From positions 124,001 through 188,000 of the forward strand of contig JAABTN010000001.1 of NCBI GenBank assembly GCA_011389895.1: a stretch of 64,000 nt of DNA, given 5' to 3'. This DNA comes from Maritimibacter sp. GTDB lineage: Bacteria > Pseudomonadota > Alphaproteobacteria > Rhodobacterales > Rhodobacteraceae. Shown here in pieces: positions 1 to 8,794 of the stretch. The first letter of the stretch is position 1. Each line of letters begins with the position of its first letter. A program made the position numbers and the translations under genes. The notes under the pieces are model-generated. The model had not been told where the DNA came from and made no database searches. It was given only the letters and a program-made list of their open reading frames with translations.

Positions 1-650
1 AGGGCGCGGGCCAGGTCGGGTGGGGCCAGCGGGGTCAGCCGCAACTCGCGGCATCGTGACCGGATGGTGGGCAAGAGGCGCGATGGCTGGTGGCTGACCA
101 GCAGCATGGTCGCCCCCTTGGGCGGTTCTTCCAGCATCTTGAGAAGCGCGTTTGCCGCTTGCGTGTTCATCTCGTCGGCGGCATCGACGATCACCACCCG
201 CCGCCCGCCGTCCGATGCGGACAGGCCGAAAAACTCGCGCAATTTGCGCACTTCGCCGACGCGGATGTCGGCGGACAGGCGGTCGCCCTTGTCATTCGGC
301 CCGCGCCGCAAAAGACACAACCCCGGCTCGGCCATCTGCATCGACCGGCGCACGACCGGGTGGTCGGACGGGGTGTCGAGCGTTTCGGGCGAAGCGGGCG
401 TGTCGCCGAAAAGCCCGCTATCGCCCGCGGGCGGGGTGGCGAGCAGAAACCGCGCGATCCGCCACGCAAGCGTGGCCTTGCCGACCCCGCGCGGCCCGGT
501 GATGAGCCAGCCGTGGTGTAACCGACCAGAGGCATAAGCATCGAGAAACCCCTGCTCCGCGACCGCCTGCCCCAAGAGCTGGTCGGTCTCACGCGGGTGG
601 GGCGCGCCTTCGATACGGTCCGGTTCGGGAAGCTCGGTCAGATCAGCCAT
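1..650 (-). CDS. holB: DNA polymerase III subunit delta' (HolB), N-terminal part, cut by window edge
   Basis: Reading leftward from the ATG at 650 gives an open frame to the window edge (about 216 codons), so the C-terminus is missing. It carries an AAA+ P-loop (GPRGVGKAT, residues 52-60) and a conserved stretch like the delta' sensor region (VVIVDAADEMN, then ANALLKMLEEPP), followed by LLPTIRSRC. Delta' is part of the clamp loader that places the beta sliding clamp on DNA. In Rhodobacterales the gene usually follows tmk directly. Here tmk is about 36 kb away on the opposite strand, and the neighbour upstream of holB is an unrelated solute-binding protein gene. The frame has no internal stop over its visible length. 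Identification is firm; only the 3' end is unknown. Confidence 0.9.
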   Translation of the reverse strand, partial: MADLTELPEPDRIEGAPHPRETDQLLGQAVAEQGFLDAYASGRLHHGWLITGPRGVGKATLAWRIARFLLATPPAGDSGLFGDTPASPETLDTPSDHPVVRRSMQMAEPGLCLLRRGPNDKGDRLSADIRVGEVRKLREFFGLSASDGGRRVVIVDAADEMNTQAANALLKMLEEPPKGATMLLVSHQPSRLLPTIRSRCRELRLTPLAPPDLARA

Positions 651-891
651 GGCCACACTCTACGGGGGACGTTGGCCGGGTGGTAGGGGCGAATTGACGG
701 TGTGCTGCCCCGGAAAGGCCCGGATTTTTGGGGGCTGATCGGCCCTGCAGCCGGTGGAATTTTCGGCGTGGTTCGGGCAAGGCTGTTTTATTACCGTCAG
801 CTTTGGTCTAAAAGCGACACACTCATTCATAAAAATGTCGCATGCGAAATGATATCTTTAAACGCGCGGCAAACAATCAACGGGGAGTCAC
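651..891. other. Intergenic region between holB and a solute-binding protein gene
   Basis: These 241 bases hold no convincing gene. The part next to holB is GC-rich and the part next to the downstream gene is AT-rich, as expected for a promoter. A perfect 10-bp palindrome, TCGCATGCGA, lies at 838-847, about 45 bases before the start codon at 892, and could be an operator. This interval is one candidate breakpoint of the rearrangement that separates holB from tmk. Confidence 0.5.
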
Positions 892-2463
892 ATGAAAAAT
901 CTGAAAACCGGGCCCGCTTGGGCCAATCCGACACGTCGCTCGATCCTTGCGGGCGGTGTTGCGCTGACCGGGTTCGCCGCAGCGGGGCTCGGCGTCCAGC
1001 CAGCGCGCGCGCAATCGCGCGGCGGCAATTTTCGGGTCGCCAAGGGGCATGGCCAGACAACGGACACCTTGAACCCGGCAACCTATGAGAACGGGTTCAC
1101 CATTGCGCTTGCCTATGGTCTGCACGGCTTCCTGACGGGCTTTGCCCGCGACGGGTCGATCGAACCGCAGGTGGCCGAAAGCTGGGAAGCCTCGGCGGAT
1201 GCCAAGACGTGGATGTTCAAGATCCGCTCGGGCGTAACCTTCCACGATGGTCAAAGCGTGACGGCAGACCATGTCGTTACCTCGATCAACTACCACCGTG
1301 GCGAGGAAAGCACCTCGGCTGCGAAACCGCTTCTGTCGGCGATCACCGATATCTCGGCGCAGGGCGATACGGTGACGTTTGAGCTTGAATCCGGCAACGC
1401 CGATTTCCCGGCGACCTTCACCGATTACCACCTTGCGATCCTGCCCGCGGGCGATGACCGGGGCGTGGCTTGGCGGTCCGGGGTCGGTTGTGGCCCCTAT
1501 AAGCTTGTCGAGTTCGATCCGGGCGTCGTCGCGCGTTTCGAGCGATTCGAGAACGATTGGGACGGCGATCGCGGGTTTTTCGACACCATCGAGATGCTGT
1601 CGGTCGTCGACCTCAACGCGCGGACCACGGCGCTTGTCTCGGGCGATGTCCATGCGGCGGACAAGCTCGACCTCAAGACCACCGGCATGGTCGAGCGCGG
1701 CGGCAAGGTGACCGTGCATTCGGTCGCGGGCAACCAGCATTTCACCTTCGCCATGCTGACCGACAACGCGCCCTACACGGATGTGAACGTGCGCCGTGCT
1801 CTCAAGCACGCGATCAACCGGGAGGAGCTGGTTGAAAAGATCTTGTTCGGCTATGGCTCGGTCGGCAACGACCACCCGATCGGGCGCGGGCAGCGGTTCT
1901 ACAATGATGAGCTGGCCCAGACCACCTATGATCCGGACAAGGCGGCGTTCTATCTGAAGGAAGCCGGGATGGACACGCTCGACGTGGCGCTGTCGTCGGC
2001 GGATGCGGCTTTTGCCGGTGCGGTCGATGCGGCCGTGTTGTTCCAGAACTCGGCCAAACCAGCAGGCATCAACATCAGCGTGAACCGGGTGCCCAACGAT
2101 GGGTATTGGTCGGACGTCTGGATGAAGCACCCGTTCTCGGCGGTCTATTGGGGCGGGCGTCCGGTCGAAGACGCGATGCTGACCACGGCCTATGCGTCAG
2201 GCGCCGCGTGGAACGACACCTTCTGGGAACATGAGCGGTTCAACGAATTGCTCGTGGCCGCGCGTGCCGAGCTGGACGAGGCCAAGCGCCGCGAGATGTA
2301 TTACGAGATGCAGGCGATCTTGAACGATGACGGCGGTGCGATCATCCCGATGTTCGCCAACTACGTCTTCGCGACTGGCAATGACGTGAACGTTGGCGGC
2401 GAGTTTTCGTCGCATTGGGACATGGATGGTGAACGCTGGATGGAACGCTGGTCCTTCGCCTGA
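892..2463 (+). CDS. ABC transporter substrate-binding protein, family 5 (peptide/opine type), orphan
   Basis: This 523-residue protein is an exported solute-binding protein. The N-terminus has a Tat-type signal (TRRSILAGG around residues 14-22, a hydrophobic stretch, then ARA before the mature QSRGG). It then shows the family-5 layout: an early TLNPATYENG segment, EPQVAESWEASADAKTW and FKIRSGVTFHDGQSVTADHV, near the family's usual length. Such proteins feed Dpp/Opp-type importers with peptides, opines or similar solutes. No permease or ATPase gene lies beside it, so it must share a transporter encoded elsewhere or have lost its operon. The start follows GGGGAGTC. A terminator-like hairpin follows at 2485-2524. 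The substrate cannot be read from the sequence. Confidence 0.85.
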   Translation: MKNLKTGPAWANPTRRSILAGGVALTGFAAAGLGVQPARAQSRGGNFRVAKGHGQTTDTLNPATYENGFTIALAYGLHGFLTGFARDGSIEPQVAESWEASADAKTWMFKIRSGVTFHDGQSVTADHVVTSINYHRGEESTSAAKPLLSAITDISAQGDTVTFELESGNADFPATFTDYHLAILPAGDDRGVAWRSGVGCGPYKLVEFDPGVVARFERFENDWDGDRGFFDTIEMLSVVDLNARTTALVSGDVHAADKLDLKTTGMVERGGKVTVHSVAGNQHFTFAMLTDNAPYTDVNVRRALKHAINREELVEKILFGYGSVGNDHPIGRGQRFYNDELAQTTYDPDKAAFYLKEAGMDTLDVALSSADAAFAGAVDAAVLFQNSAKPAGINISVNRVPNDGYWSDVWMKHPFSAVYWGGRPVEDAMLTTAYASGAAWNDTFWEHERFNELLVAARAELDEAKRREMYYEMQAILNDDGGAIIPMFANYVFATGNDVNVGGEFSSHWDMDGERWMERWSFA

Positions 2464-2484
2464 TCCAGACCTGATCTGAACGTG

Positions 2485-2524
2485 AACCCGCGCGGGCTGC
2501 GACCTGCGCGGGTTTTCTTTATCG
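2485..2524 (+). terminator. Rho-independent terminator after the solute-binding protein gene
   Basis: The arms AACCCGCGC and GCGCGGGTT form a GC-rich hairpin with a short loop, followed directly by TTCTTTAT. It lies 21 bases after the stop codon of the upstream plus-strand gene and before the convergent M20 hydrolase gene. Confidence 0.75.
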
Positions 2525-2536
2525 TGTCCCGTCCAG

Positions 2537-3697
2537 TCATGACAGGCGTTGGTGCAAGATGCGCAGGAACAGCCGCACGCCGGTCTCGATCAGGGCATCG
2601 GGAAAATCGTAGTCCGGGGTGTGCAGGGCAGGGGCGTCGACCCCGGCACCCAGCAGCAGCATCGCGGATTTGGCATGGTCGCCGAAGCACCCGAAATCTT
2701 CCGAGGCGCGCATGGGCAGGTCTTGCGCGCCGAATGCGATCCCCTCCGCCACCAACGCCGCCTTCGCAATCTCGACCGCCTCCGTGTCATTCTCGCAATG
2801 GCGAAATTGGTCGTGGACCGTGGTGTCAACAGACAGCCCCGCGCCATTGGCTTCCCGCGTGATCAGGGTTTCTGCCTTGGCAAAGAGCGCCTGCATTCCT
2901 GCGTCCTGCTGTGTGCGCAGGGTGACCCAAAGCTCGGCCTGCCCCGGGGCCACGCCGAACGCGGGCGCGCCAAGCTGCGCATGGGTCACGGTGGCCCGCG
3001 CGAAGGCGGGATCGGCTTGTGTCGCCCCGGCCTCAAGTGCTGCAAACCCTTGCATCAGGTTCGCCAACGCCCCGGCGGGCGAGACGCCGGTGTCCGGTTG
3101 CGACGCATGCGCGGCGCGCCCGGTCAAGGTGATCTTCAGACCGCGCGAGGCGCAATTCATCACGCCTGCATCCAGCACCGCCTCGCCCAGCCTCACACCC
3201 GGCATATTGTGCAGGGCGAAGGCGTAATCTGGGGCGAGGCTGGTAAACCGGGGGTCCGCGATGACCTGTCGCGCGCCGGCCCCGGTTTCTTCCGCCGGTT
3301 GGAACAGGGTGATGACCCGGCCCCGCGCCGGGCGCTGTCGCCCAAGCGCGCGGGCGACGCCCAGAAGGATGGCCATGTGTCCGTCATGGCCGCACAAATG
3401 CGCCTTGCCCGGCACGGTCGAGCGATGCGGCGGGGTGCCCAGTTCCTCGATCGGAAGTGCGTCCAATTCACACCGCAGGAGAATGCAGGGGCCGGGGGCG
3501 CGCCCGTCAAAAATGGCCGCCACCCCGTGACCGCCAAGCCCGGTGAGGATCTGCTCGGGCGCGTCCTGTGACAGGCGCGCCGCCACCCGCGCCGCCGTCT
3601 GCGCCTCTTCGCCGGAAAGCTCTGGCACCCGATGGAGATCGCGGCGCAGGTCGATCAGGTCGTCAAGGTCGTTTTGGGTGAGCATGGGGTCTGTCAT
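2537..3697 (-). CDS. M20 family amidohydrolase (hippurate hydrolase / N-acyl-amino-acid hydrolase type)
   Basis: This 386-residue cytosolic metallohydrolase has the M20D landmarks: RRDLHRVPELSGEE near residues 18-31, the LCGHDGHM metal-binding motif with Cys102, His104 and His107, the FQPAEETGAGA segment with the catalytic Glu pair, and a central dimerisation domain with GRAAHASQP. Relatives hydrolyse N-acyl amino acids, hippurate or indole-acetyl-amino-acid conjugates. The length is typical. It is transcribed toward the orphan solute-binding gene, so the two are convergent, and an operon link is not supported. The physiological substrate is unknown. Removal of an acyl or benzoyl group from an imported conjugate is possible but is inference only. 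Confidence 0.85.
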   Translation of the reverse strand: MTDPMLTQNDLDDLIDLRRDLHRVPELSGEEAQTAARVAARLSQDAPEQILTGLGGHGVAAIFDGRAPGPCILLRCELDALPIEELGTPPHRSTVPGKAHLCGHDGHMAILLGVARALGRQRPARGRVITLFQPAEETGAGARQVIADPRFTSLAPDYAFALHNMPGVRLGEAVLDAGVMNCASRGLKITLTGRAAHASQPDTGVSPAGALANLMQGFAALEAGATQADPAFARATVTHAQLGAPAFGVAPGQAELWVTLRTQQDAGMQALFAKAETLITREANGAGLSVDTTVHDQFRHCENDTEAVEIAKAALVAEGIAFGAQDLPMRASEDFGCFGDHAKSAMLLLGAGVDAPALHTPDYDFPDALIETGVRLFLRILHQRLS

Positions 3698-3706
3698 GGA
3701 CCCACC

Positions 3707-4642
3707 CTAACCGCGTCGACCGGGCCGCGCATCACCCGCGTGGCCCAAAGCCTCGGGGTCGGCGGCGCGCGCGGCCCCTTCCAGAACTTCCGCCACAAGC
3801 GGGTTGGGGAACCGGCGTTGCAGGGTCACGGCCAGAAACCGCTCGGTGATCCCGTCAAGCCGCGCGCGCTCGACCAGAAGGCCCGAGGCGAGCTCATCGC
3901 GCACGACGACCGGGGGCAAGATGGCCAGCCCGGCTTTTTCACGCGCCAGAAGGCGCAGCGTGGCCATGTCGTCGGCTTCTGCGGCGATCCGGGGCACGAT
4001 GCCAAGCCGCTCGATGAGCGCGTCGAAGGCCGCGCGCAATCCGGTTTCCGGGGTTGGCAGGATCAGCGGTTCCGAGGTCAGGATTTGCGCGAGTGAGGGG
4101 GCATCTGCGGAAGGTGCAGGATAACCGACGACACTGACCGGCTGGTCCGACAGGGCCTGCACGAGAAAAGGGCTTGCCGCATCGCGGGCCGGGGCCATGT
4201 TGGTTAGCGCGATATCGAGCGCCAGCGCCTCAAGCCCCCGGATCAGATCGCCTTGGGTGCCCGACCGCAGCACCAGCTCCACGTCGGACCGCCCGATCAA
4301 CGGCGCCACGAACCCGATCAGGAAATTGCGCGACAGGGTCGACAATGCCCCGACCCGAAGCACCCGGCGCGACCCGGCGGTTTCCGACAGCGTCGCGGCG
4401 AGATCATCGGCGGTGCGAAAGATCGCCTCGGCGTGGTCCAGCGCGATCCGGCCCGCTTCGGTCAGAACAAGCCCCCGACCGCGCCGTGCAAACAGGTCAT
4501 GGCCAAGCGCGGCTTCCAGCCTGCGCAACTGGGTCGAGACCGCCGATTGCGACAGGTTCAACGACCGCGCGGCCCCGGTCAGCGTCCCGTCCCGCGCAAC
4601 GGCGCGAAACAGGCGGAGGTGGTGCAGGTTGAGCTGTGCCAT
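3707..4642 (-). CDS. LysR-family regulator divergent from dabBA
   Basis: The 311-residue product begins MAQLNLHHLRLFRAVARDGT and has a typical LysR winged-helix N-terminus (AARSLNLSQSAVSTQLRRLE near residues 24-43) and a periplasmic-binding-like effector domain with LRVGALSTLSRNFLIGF and DIALTN. A longer open frame extends upstream, but the LysR fold begins at the ATG at 4642, so that start was chosen. It is divergently transcribed from dabB with about 100 bases between starts, the classic layout of a regulator and its target. LysR proteins of the CbbR kind often control carbon-fixation or carbon-uptake genes, so control of the inorganic-carbon pump is a reasonable inference. The effector is unknown. 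Confidence 0.88.
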   Translation of the reverse strand: MAQLNLHHLRLFRAVARDGTLTGAARSLNLSQSAVSTQLRRLEAALGHDLFARRGRGLVLTEAGRIALDHAEAIFRTADDLAATLSETAGSRRVLRVGALSTLSRNFLIGFVAPLIGRSDVELVLRSGTQGDLIRGLEALALDIALTNMAPARDAASPFLVQALSDQPVSVVGYPAPSADAPSLAQILTSEPLILPTPETGLRAAFDALIERLGIVPRIAAEADDMATLRLLAREKAGLAILPPVVVRDELASGLLVERARLDGITERFLAVTLQRRFPNPLVAEVLEGAARAADPEALGHAGDARPGRRG

Positions 4643-4644
4643 AC

Positions 4645-4675
4645 TTCTACAAAACAGAATGATTTTACAGAAAAT
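4645..4675. promoter_or_regulatory. Putative LysR operator region between the regulator and dabB
   Basis: The AT-rich divergent intergenic region contains two small dyads: TTCT-N7-AGAA at 4645-4659 and ATTTT-N4-AAAAT at 4662-4675. They start just upstream of the regulator's start codon and lie about 70-100 bases before dabB. That fits a LysR recognition site used for autoregulation and dab activation. The dyads are seen directly; protein binding is inferred. Confidence 0.4.
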
Positions 4676-4744
4676 ATGAATTTTTCTTGATGCTTGGCAA
4701 GCGCTATCTGTGCCGCACCCGTTCGCAATACTGGAGCCCCGCAG

Positions 4745-6298
4745 ATGATGCTTCCCATGCTCACCGTGTTCTCGCCCGTGATCTTGCTTCTGGCCGCGCT
4801 CCCCTTCGCCATGCGCCCCGGATCGCGGCCCGGTGGGCTTCCCCGCCTTGCCGAAGGTGCAACTCTGGCCGCTCTCGCCTTTGCCATCGGGGGCCTGTGT
4901 CAGCTTATCCTGTCGGGTCCGGACCGGATCGGGTTCGCCGATGGCCCCGCCTTGCTTCGTCTCGACGCGGTCAGCGTGACGATGACGCTCCTCGTGGCTT
5001 TCGTGGGCTGGGTGGTGGTGCGCTATGCGCGCTTCTACCTTGACGGCGAGGCGCGCGAAGGGGCGTTTCATGGCGGGATGCTGGCCGCCTTGGCCATTGT
5101 TCTGATCCTCGTGCAATCGGCAAGCCTGCTTGTCCTGATCGCGGCCTTCGTGGCCGTGGGGCAGGTGTTGCGTCATTTGCTTTTGTTCTACCCCGAGCGG
5201 GTCGAGGCGCGGCGCGCGGCGGCCAAGTTCTCGCTCGTCTGGCGGATGGGCGATGCGGCGCTGATCGTCGCCACCGCACTTTTGTGGGCGGCCTTTGGCA
5301 CCGTCGATATCGCGGCCCTGAACTCTGCGGCAGCCGGAGGTCCGCCGCTAGGCGCGCAAATTGCGGCAGCGCTTCTGGTGCTTGCCGCCGCGCTGAAGAC
5401 CGCGACCTTTCCGCTCCATGGCTGGTTGACCGAAGTGATGGAGGCCCCGACCCCCGTCTCGGCCCTCTTGCATGCGGGTATCATCAATGCGGGCGGGCTC
5501 ATGTTGATTGCGCTGTCGGGGGTGGTGCAGGCCAGCCCGGGGGCGATGGCGGCGCTGGTCATCGCGGGCGGTTTCACGGCCCTGTTCGGCGGCGCGGTCA
5601 TGTTGACACAAAGCGCGGTCAAGACGGCACTTGCGTGGTCCACGGTGGCGCAGATGGGGTTCATGCTTCTGCAATGCGGGCTCGGGCTTTGGCCGCTGGC
5701 GCTTTTGCACATCGTGGCGCATTCGCTTTACAAGGCCCATGCCTTTCTCGCCTCTGGCGGTGCGGTGCAGGCGGTTGTGATGGTGCGTCGGCCCGGCCAC
5801 ATCGCGGTGCCGGATATCGGGGCCGTGGGGCGGTCCTTTGCGCTCGCGCTCCTACTATTTTTCGTGGTTGCCGCCGGGTTTGATTGGATCTTCGGGCCCA
5901 AGTCGGCACAGGCGCTAGCTCTCGGCGCGATCTTGATCTTCGGCGTGGCCTATCTGGTGGCACAGGGTCTGGCGGATGCCGCGCCGCGCGCCTTGACGCG
6001 GAAGACCGCGCGCGCCGCGTTCGCGGCGGCGCTGGCCTATTTCGGCTTTCACACTGTGGCGGGCGCGCTTTGGGGCCCGGAGTTGCCCGCAGATCCCGTG
6101 CCCGGCGCGCTGGAATGGGCGCTGATCGTGCTTGCCGTGGTGTCGTTCGGGCTGGTGGCCGTGGCGCAGGCATTGTTTCCGCTCTGGGCGCACCATCCTG
6201 CCACCGCCGGGCTGCGCGTTCATCTCGCCAATGGGCTCTATCTCAACGCCGTGCTCGACCGGCTGATCGGCAAATTGAAAATTGCCAAGTCCAACTGA
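4745..6298 (+). CDS. dabB: DabB, proton-conducting NuoL-like membrane subunit of the inorganic-carbon pump
   Basis: This 517-residue polytopic protein belongs to the proton-translocating antiporter family of complex I NuoL/MrpA subunits. It shows the GHWLTEVMEAP-like motif (HGWLTEVMEAPTPVSALLHAG), the following GGLMLI helix, and TVAQMGFMLLQCGLG with a downstream HSLYKAHAFLASG segment. No other nuo or mrp genes are adjacent. The next gene is DUF2309/dabA, which identifies the pair as a DAB dissolved-inorganic-carbon accumulation complex: DabB supplies proton-motive energy and DabA hydrates CO2 one way at the cytoplasmic face. An in-frame TTG at 4694 would add 17 residues, but the ATG at 4745 has a GGAG element at good spacing and starts right at the first membrane helix. 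Confidence 0.9.
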   Translation: MMLPMLTVFSPVILLLAALPFAMRPGSRPGGLPRLAEGATLAALAFAIGGLCQLILSGPDRIGFADGPALLRLDAVSVTMTLLVAFVGWVVVRYARFYLDGEAREGAFHGGMLAALAIVLILVQSASLLVLIAAFVAVGQVLRHLLLFYPERVEARRAAAKFSLVWRMGDAALIVATALLWAAFGTVDIAALNSAAAGGPPLGAQIAAALLVLAAALKTATFPLHGWLTEVMEAPTPVSALLHAGIINAGGLMLIALSGVVQASPGAMAALVIAGGFTALFGGAVMLTQSAVKTALAWSTVAQMGFMLLQCGLGLWPLALLHIVAHSLYKAHAFLASGGAVQAVVMVRRPGHIAVPDIGAVGRSFALALLLFFVVAAGFDWIFGPKSAQALALGAILIFGVAYLVAQGLADAAPRALTRKTARAAFAAALAYFGFHTVAGALWGPELPADPVPGALEWALIVLAVVSFGLVAVAQALFPLWAHHPATAGLRVHLANGLYLNAVLDRLIGKLKIAKSN

Positions 6299-6317
6299 TC
6301 CGACAGGAGAGACACCG

Positions 6318-8702
6318 ATGTTCCTCAAGCTTGCCCATATCGAACCCGACCGGCTTTCCTGCCTGCTCGACCGTGCCGAAGCCGCCGCGCGCGCCATTCC
6401 GCCTGCCTTCCCGCTCAATGCGACCGTGGCGGTCAACCCGTTCCTTGGACAAGCCCATCAGGATTTGCCCCATGCCAGCGCGCGTCTGGGGCGGGTGGCG
6501 GGTGTCGGGCTAACCACACCGCGCGCGGAGATCGCCAAGGCGGTCAAAGCGGGACAGATCAACGAGGATGACCTTGCGGCGGCGCTTTTTGCCAGCACAT
6601 CACCGCTCAAGCCCGCCGATCTTGCGCTTCTGAAGGCAAAGCTGGCCGCGCCGGGGGCGACGCCGAAGGCCCTGCCGACCGTGGCCGAGCTTGCCATAAA
6701 GGCAACCGGGATAGATTGGTCCGCCGTCATCGCGCGCAGCTTCGGGCTTTGGGCGGCGGGGCATTTCGATCGCGGGCAGACGCTTTGGACCCCCGCGCCG
6801 GGGCAGGGGGCCTTTTCGGCGTGGCGGGAATGGGCCACGCACGACATGACCCCGGAGGTCGCCGGGCTGAGCGGGTTTTGCGCCCATGTGGTGCAGGCCC
6901 CCGATAGCGCCGAACGCGCGATCTGGCGTGCGAGCGACCGTCTTTGGCTGACCGAAGATGCGGCAGAGACGGTCTTTCACCGGCTGTTGATGGATCTGGG
7001 CGGGTGGTCGCAACATGCCCGCTGGTTACTGTGGCAGGCCGAGCTTCATGGGCAGAGCGACAGCACGATCACCGATCTGCTGGCGATCCGGTTGATCTGG
7101 GAGGAGGCGCTTTTGGCGCATGCTCCGCAGGTTGCGGACGATTGGGCAGAGGTCGTGGCCGAGCACGCCGCGCCTTGTGACCCGACGCAGGACCAGGTGA
7201 TCGACGCGATCTTGCAGGATGCGTCCGAGCGGGGCTATCAGCGCCGTATTGCCGCCGCGTTGACGGGCCCGGGCGACACGGGCACGCGCCCCGCGCTTCA
7301 GGCCGCGTTCTGCATCGACGTGCGTTCCGAGGTGTTTCGCCGTGCGCTTGAGACGCAGGATGGGGGGATTGAGACCATCGGCTTTGCCGGGTTCTTCGGT
7401 CTGCCCCTGTCGCACAAGCCGCAGGGCACCGACATGGCCCAGCCGCATCTGCCGGCCCTGCTGACGCCAAGCCTAAGCTCGTGCAGCCACGATGTGCCAG
7501 ACCGGGAAGACGATGCGCGAATCTCGGCCCGGGCGATCCGGGCCTGGGGTCGGTTCCGGCAGGCTGCCGTGTCCTCTTTCGCCTTTGTCGAGGCCGCGGG
7601 GCCTACCTATGGCTGGAAGCTGGTGAAAGATGCGTTGGGCATCCGGGACGGGCACGCGGGAACCAGCCCGCCACCCCGGTTCGAGGTCGACCTTACACCG
7701 GCGCAAAAGGCGGATACGGCAGCGGCGGTCCTGCGGGCCATGAGCCTGACCAAAGATTACGCGCGGCTGGTGCTGCTTCTGGGTCATGGTGCGCAAATGA
7801 CCAACAACCCGCATGAGAGCGCCTATCACTGCGGGGCCTGTGCGGGGCAGACCGGCGAAGTCTCTGTGCGGCTTCTGGCCGGGCTTCTCAACGACCCCGA
7901 AACCCGGGCGGCTCTGCCCGCGCGGGGGATCGAGATCGACGAGGATGTGTATTTCCTTGCGGGCTTGCACGATACGACCACGGATGATGTCAGGCTGTTC
8001 GAGGATGTTTCGGTCCCCGCACATGCCGGCGATATCGCACGGGCGCAAAGCTGGCTGTCGCACGCGGGCCGGGTGGCGCGGGGTGAGCGCGCCCTGCGCC
8101 TGCCGTCGGCCACGCCCGGCACCCTGTCGGCACGCGCCCTCAATTGGGCCGAGGTCCGGCCCGAATGGGGGCTGGCAGGATGCGCCGCCTTCATCGCCGC
8201 GCCAAGGTCGGTCACCGCCGGGGTCGATCTCGGGGGGCGCGCGTTTTTGCATAGCTATGATTGGGAGAGCGACGAAGGTTTTGCCACGCTCGAGCTCATC
8301 CTCACCGCACCGGTGGTGGTAGCAAGCTGGATCAGCCTGCAATACTATGGATCGACCGTGGCACCGGTGGCCTTTGGCGGCGGCAACAAGCTTATCCACA
8401 ACGTAGTGGGCGGGTTCGGCGTGGTGCAGGGCAACGGGGGCGTCCTGCGTCCCGGCCTGCCGTGGCAAACGGTGCATGACGGCGCGGCGCTGGTCCATGA
8501 CCCGCTACGCCTGTCGGTGATGATTGAAGCCCCGCAGGAGGCGATCCTCGATGTGCTGGAGCGTCATCTTGAGGTGCGCGCGCTGTTCGACAACGGCTGG
8601 CTCCATCTTTTTGCGCTGGAAGGCGGACAGGTCACGGCGCGCTATCGCCCCGGGCTAAACTGGTCCAAGGAACCGGTTGTGGAGCCCGCACCCGACCCGT
8701 GA
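6318..8702 (+). CDS. dabA: DabA (DUF2309), zinc-dependent CO2-hydrating subunit of the inorganic-carbon pump
   Basis: The 794-residue protein matches the DUF2309/DabA family. The beta-carbonic-anhydrase-like zinc and proton-relay residues can be located: Cys332 and Asp334 in AFCIDVRSE, His490 in LLGHGAQ, and Cys505 in YHCGACAGQ. The His-to-Cys spacing of 15 equals that recalled for the characterised Halothiobacillus protein. The N-terminal FPLNATVAVNPFLGQ segment is also typical. The start at ATG 6318 follows CAGGAGAG, and 19 bases separate it from the dabB stop, so the two genes form an operon. With DabB the protein should convert CO2 to trapped bicarbonate in the cytoplasm, supporting carboxylation reactions when CO2 is low. 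No Calvin-cycle genes are visible in this window. Confidence 0.92.
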   Translation: MFLKLAHIEPDRLSCLLDRAEAAARAIPPAFPLNATVAVNPFLGQAHQDLPHASARLGRVAGVGLTTPRAEIAKAVKAGQINEDDLAAALFASTSPLKPADLALLKAKLAAPGATPKALPTVAELAIKATGIDWSAVIARSFGLWAAGHFDRGQTLWTPAPGQGAFSAWREWATHDMTPEVAGLSGFCAHVVQAPDSAERAIWRASDRLWLTEDAAETVFHRLLMDLGGWSQHARWLLWQAELHGQSDSTITDLLAIRLIWEEALLAHAPQVADDWAEVVAEHAAPCDPTQDQVIDAILQDASERGYQRRIAAALTGPGDTGTRPALQAAFCIDVRSEVFRRALETQDGGIETIGFAGFFGLPLSHKPQGTDMAQPHLPALLTPSLSSCSHDVPDREDDARISARAIRAWGRFRQAAVSSFAFVEAAGPTYGWKLVKDALGIRDGHAGTSPPPRFEVDLTPAQKADTAAAVLRAMSLTKDYARLVLLLGHGAQMTNNPHESAYHCGACAGQTGEVSVRLLAGLLNDPETRAALPARGIEIDEDVYFLAGLHDTTTDDVRLFEDVSVPAHAGDIARAQSWLSHAGRVARGERALRLPSATPGTLSARALNWAEVRPEWGLAGCAAFIAAPRSVTAGVDLGGRAFLHSYDWESDEGFATLELILTAPVVVASWISLQYYGSTVAPVAFGGGNKLIHNVVGGFGVVQGNGGVLRPGLPWQTVHDGAALVHDPLRLSVMIEAPQEAILDVLERHLEVRALFDNGWLHLFALEGGQVTARYRPGLNWSKEPVVEPAPDP

Positions 8703-8740
8703 TTTCGTGCGGTCACGCGGGCATCCCGTGACACGGGGTC

Positions 8741-8774
8741 TTGCACGCTTCACACCTATCGCCTATCGACGATA
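8741..8774 (+). promoter_or_regulatory. Promoter and ArsR-type operator of arsR-acr3
   Basis: A -35-like TTGCAC (8741-8746), a 17-base spacer and a -10-like TATCGA (8764-8769) precede arsR. The perfect palindrome TATCGACGATA (8764-8774) overlaps the -10 box, which is where an ArsR-family repressor would block RNA polymerase. A second palindrome, CCCGTGACACGGG (8725-8737), lies just before the -35 box. The elements are seen in the sequence; repressor binding is inferred. Confidence 0.55.
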
Positions 8775-8794
8775 AGCGAAGAGAGGGAGCGCGC

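Noticed and set aside
877-2130. 417-codon open frame on the minus strand
   Set aside because: It is the complement of the family-5 binding-protein gene and has no protein-like features.
4694-4744. TTG start giving a longer DabB
   Set aside because: The added residues are not hydrophobic or conserved-looking, and the ATG at 4745 has a well-placed GGAG.
8725-8737. CCCGTGACACGGG as a terminator for dabA
   Set aside because: The loop would be too small or the stem too short, and no T-run follows; it is more plausibly part of the arsR control region.
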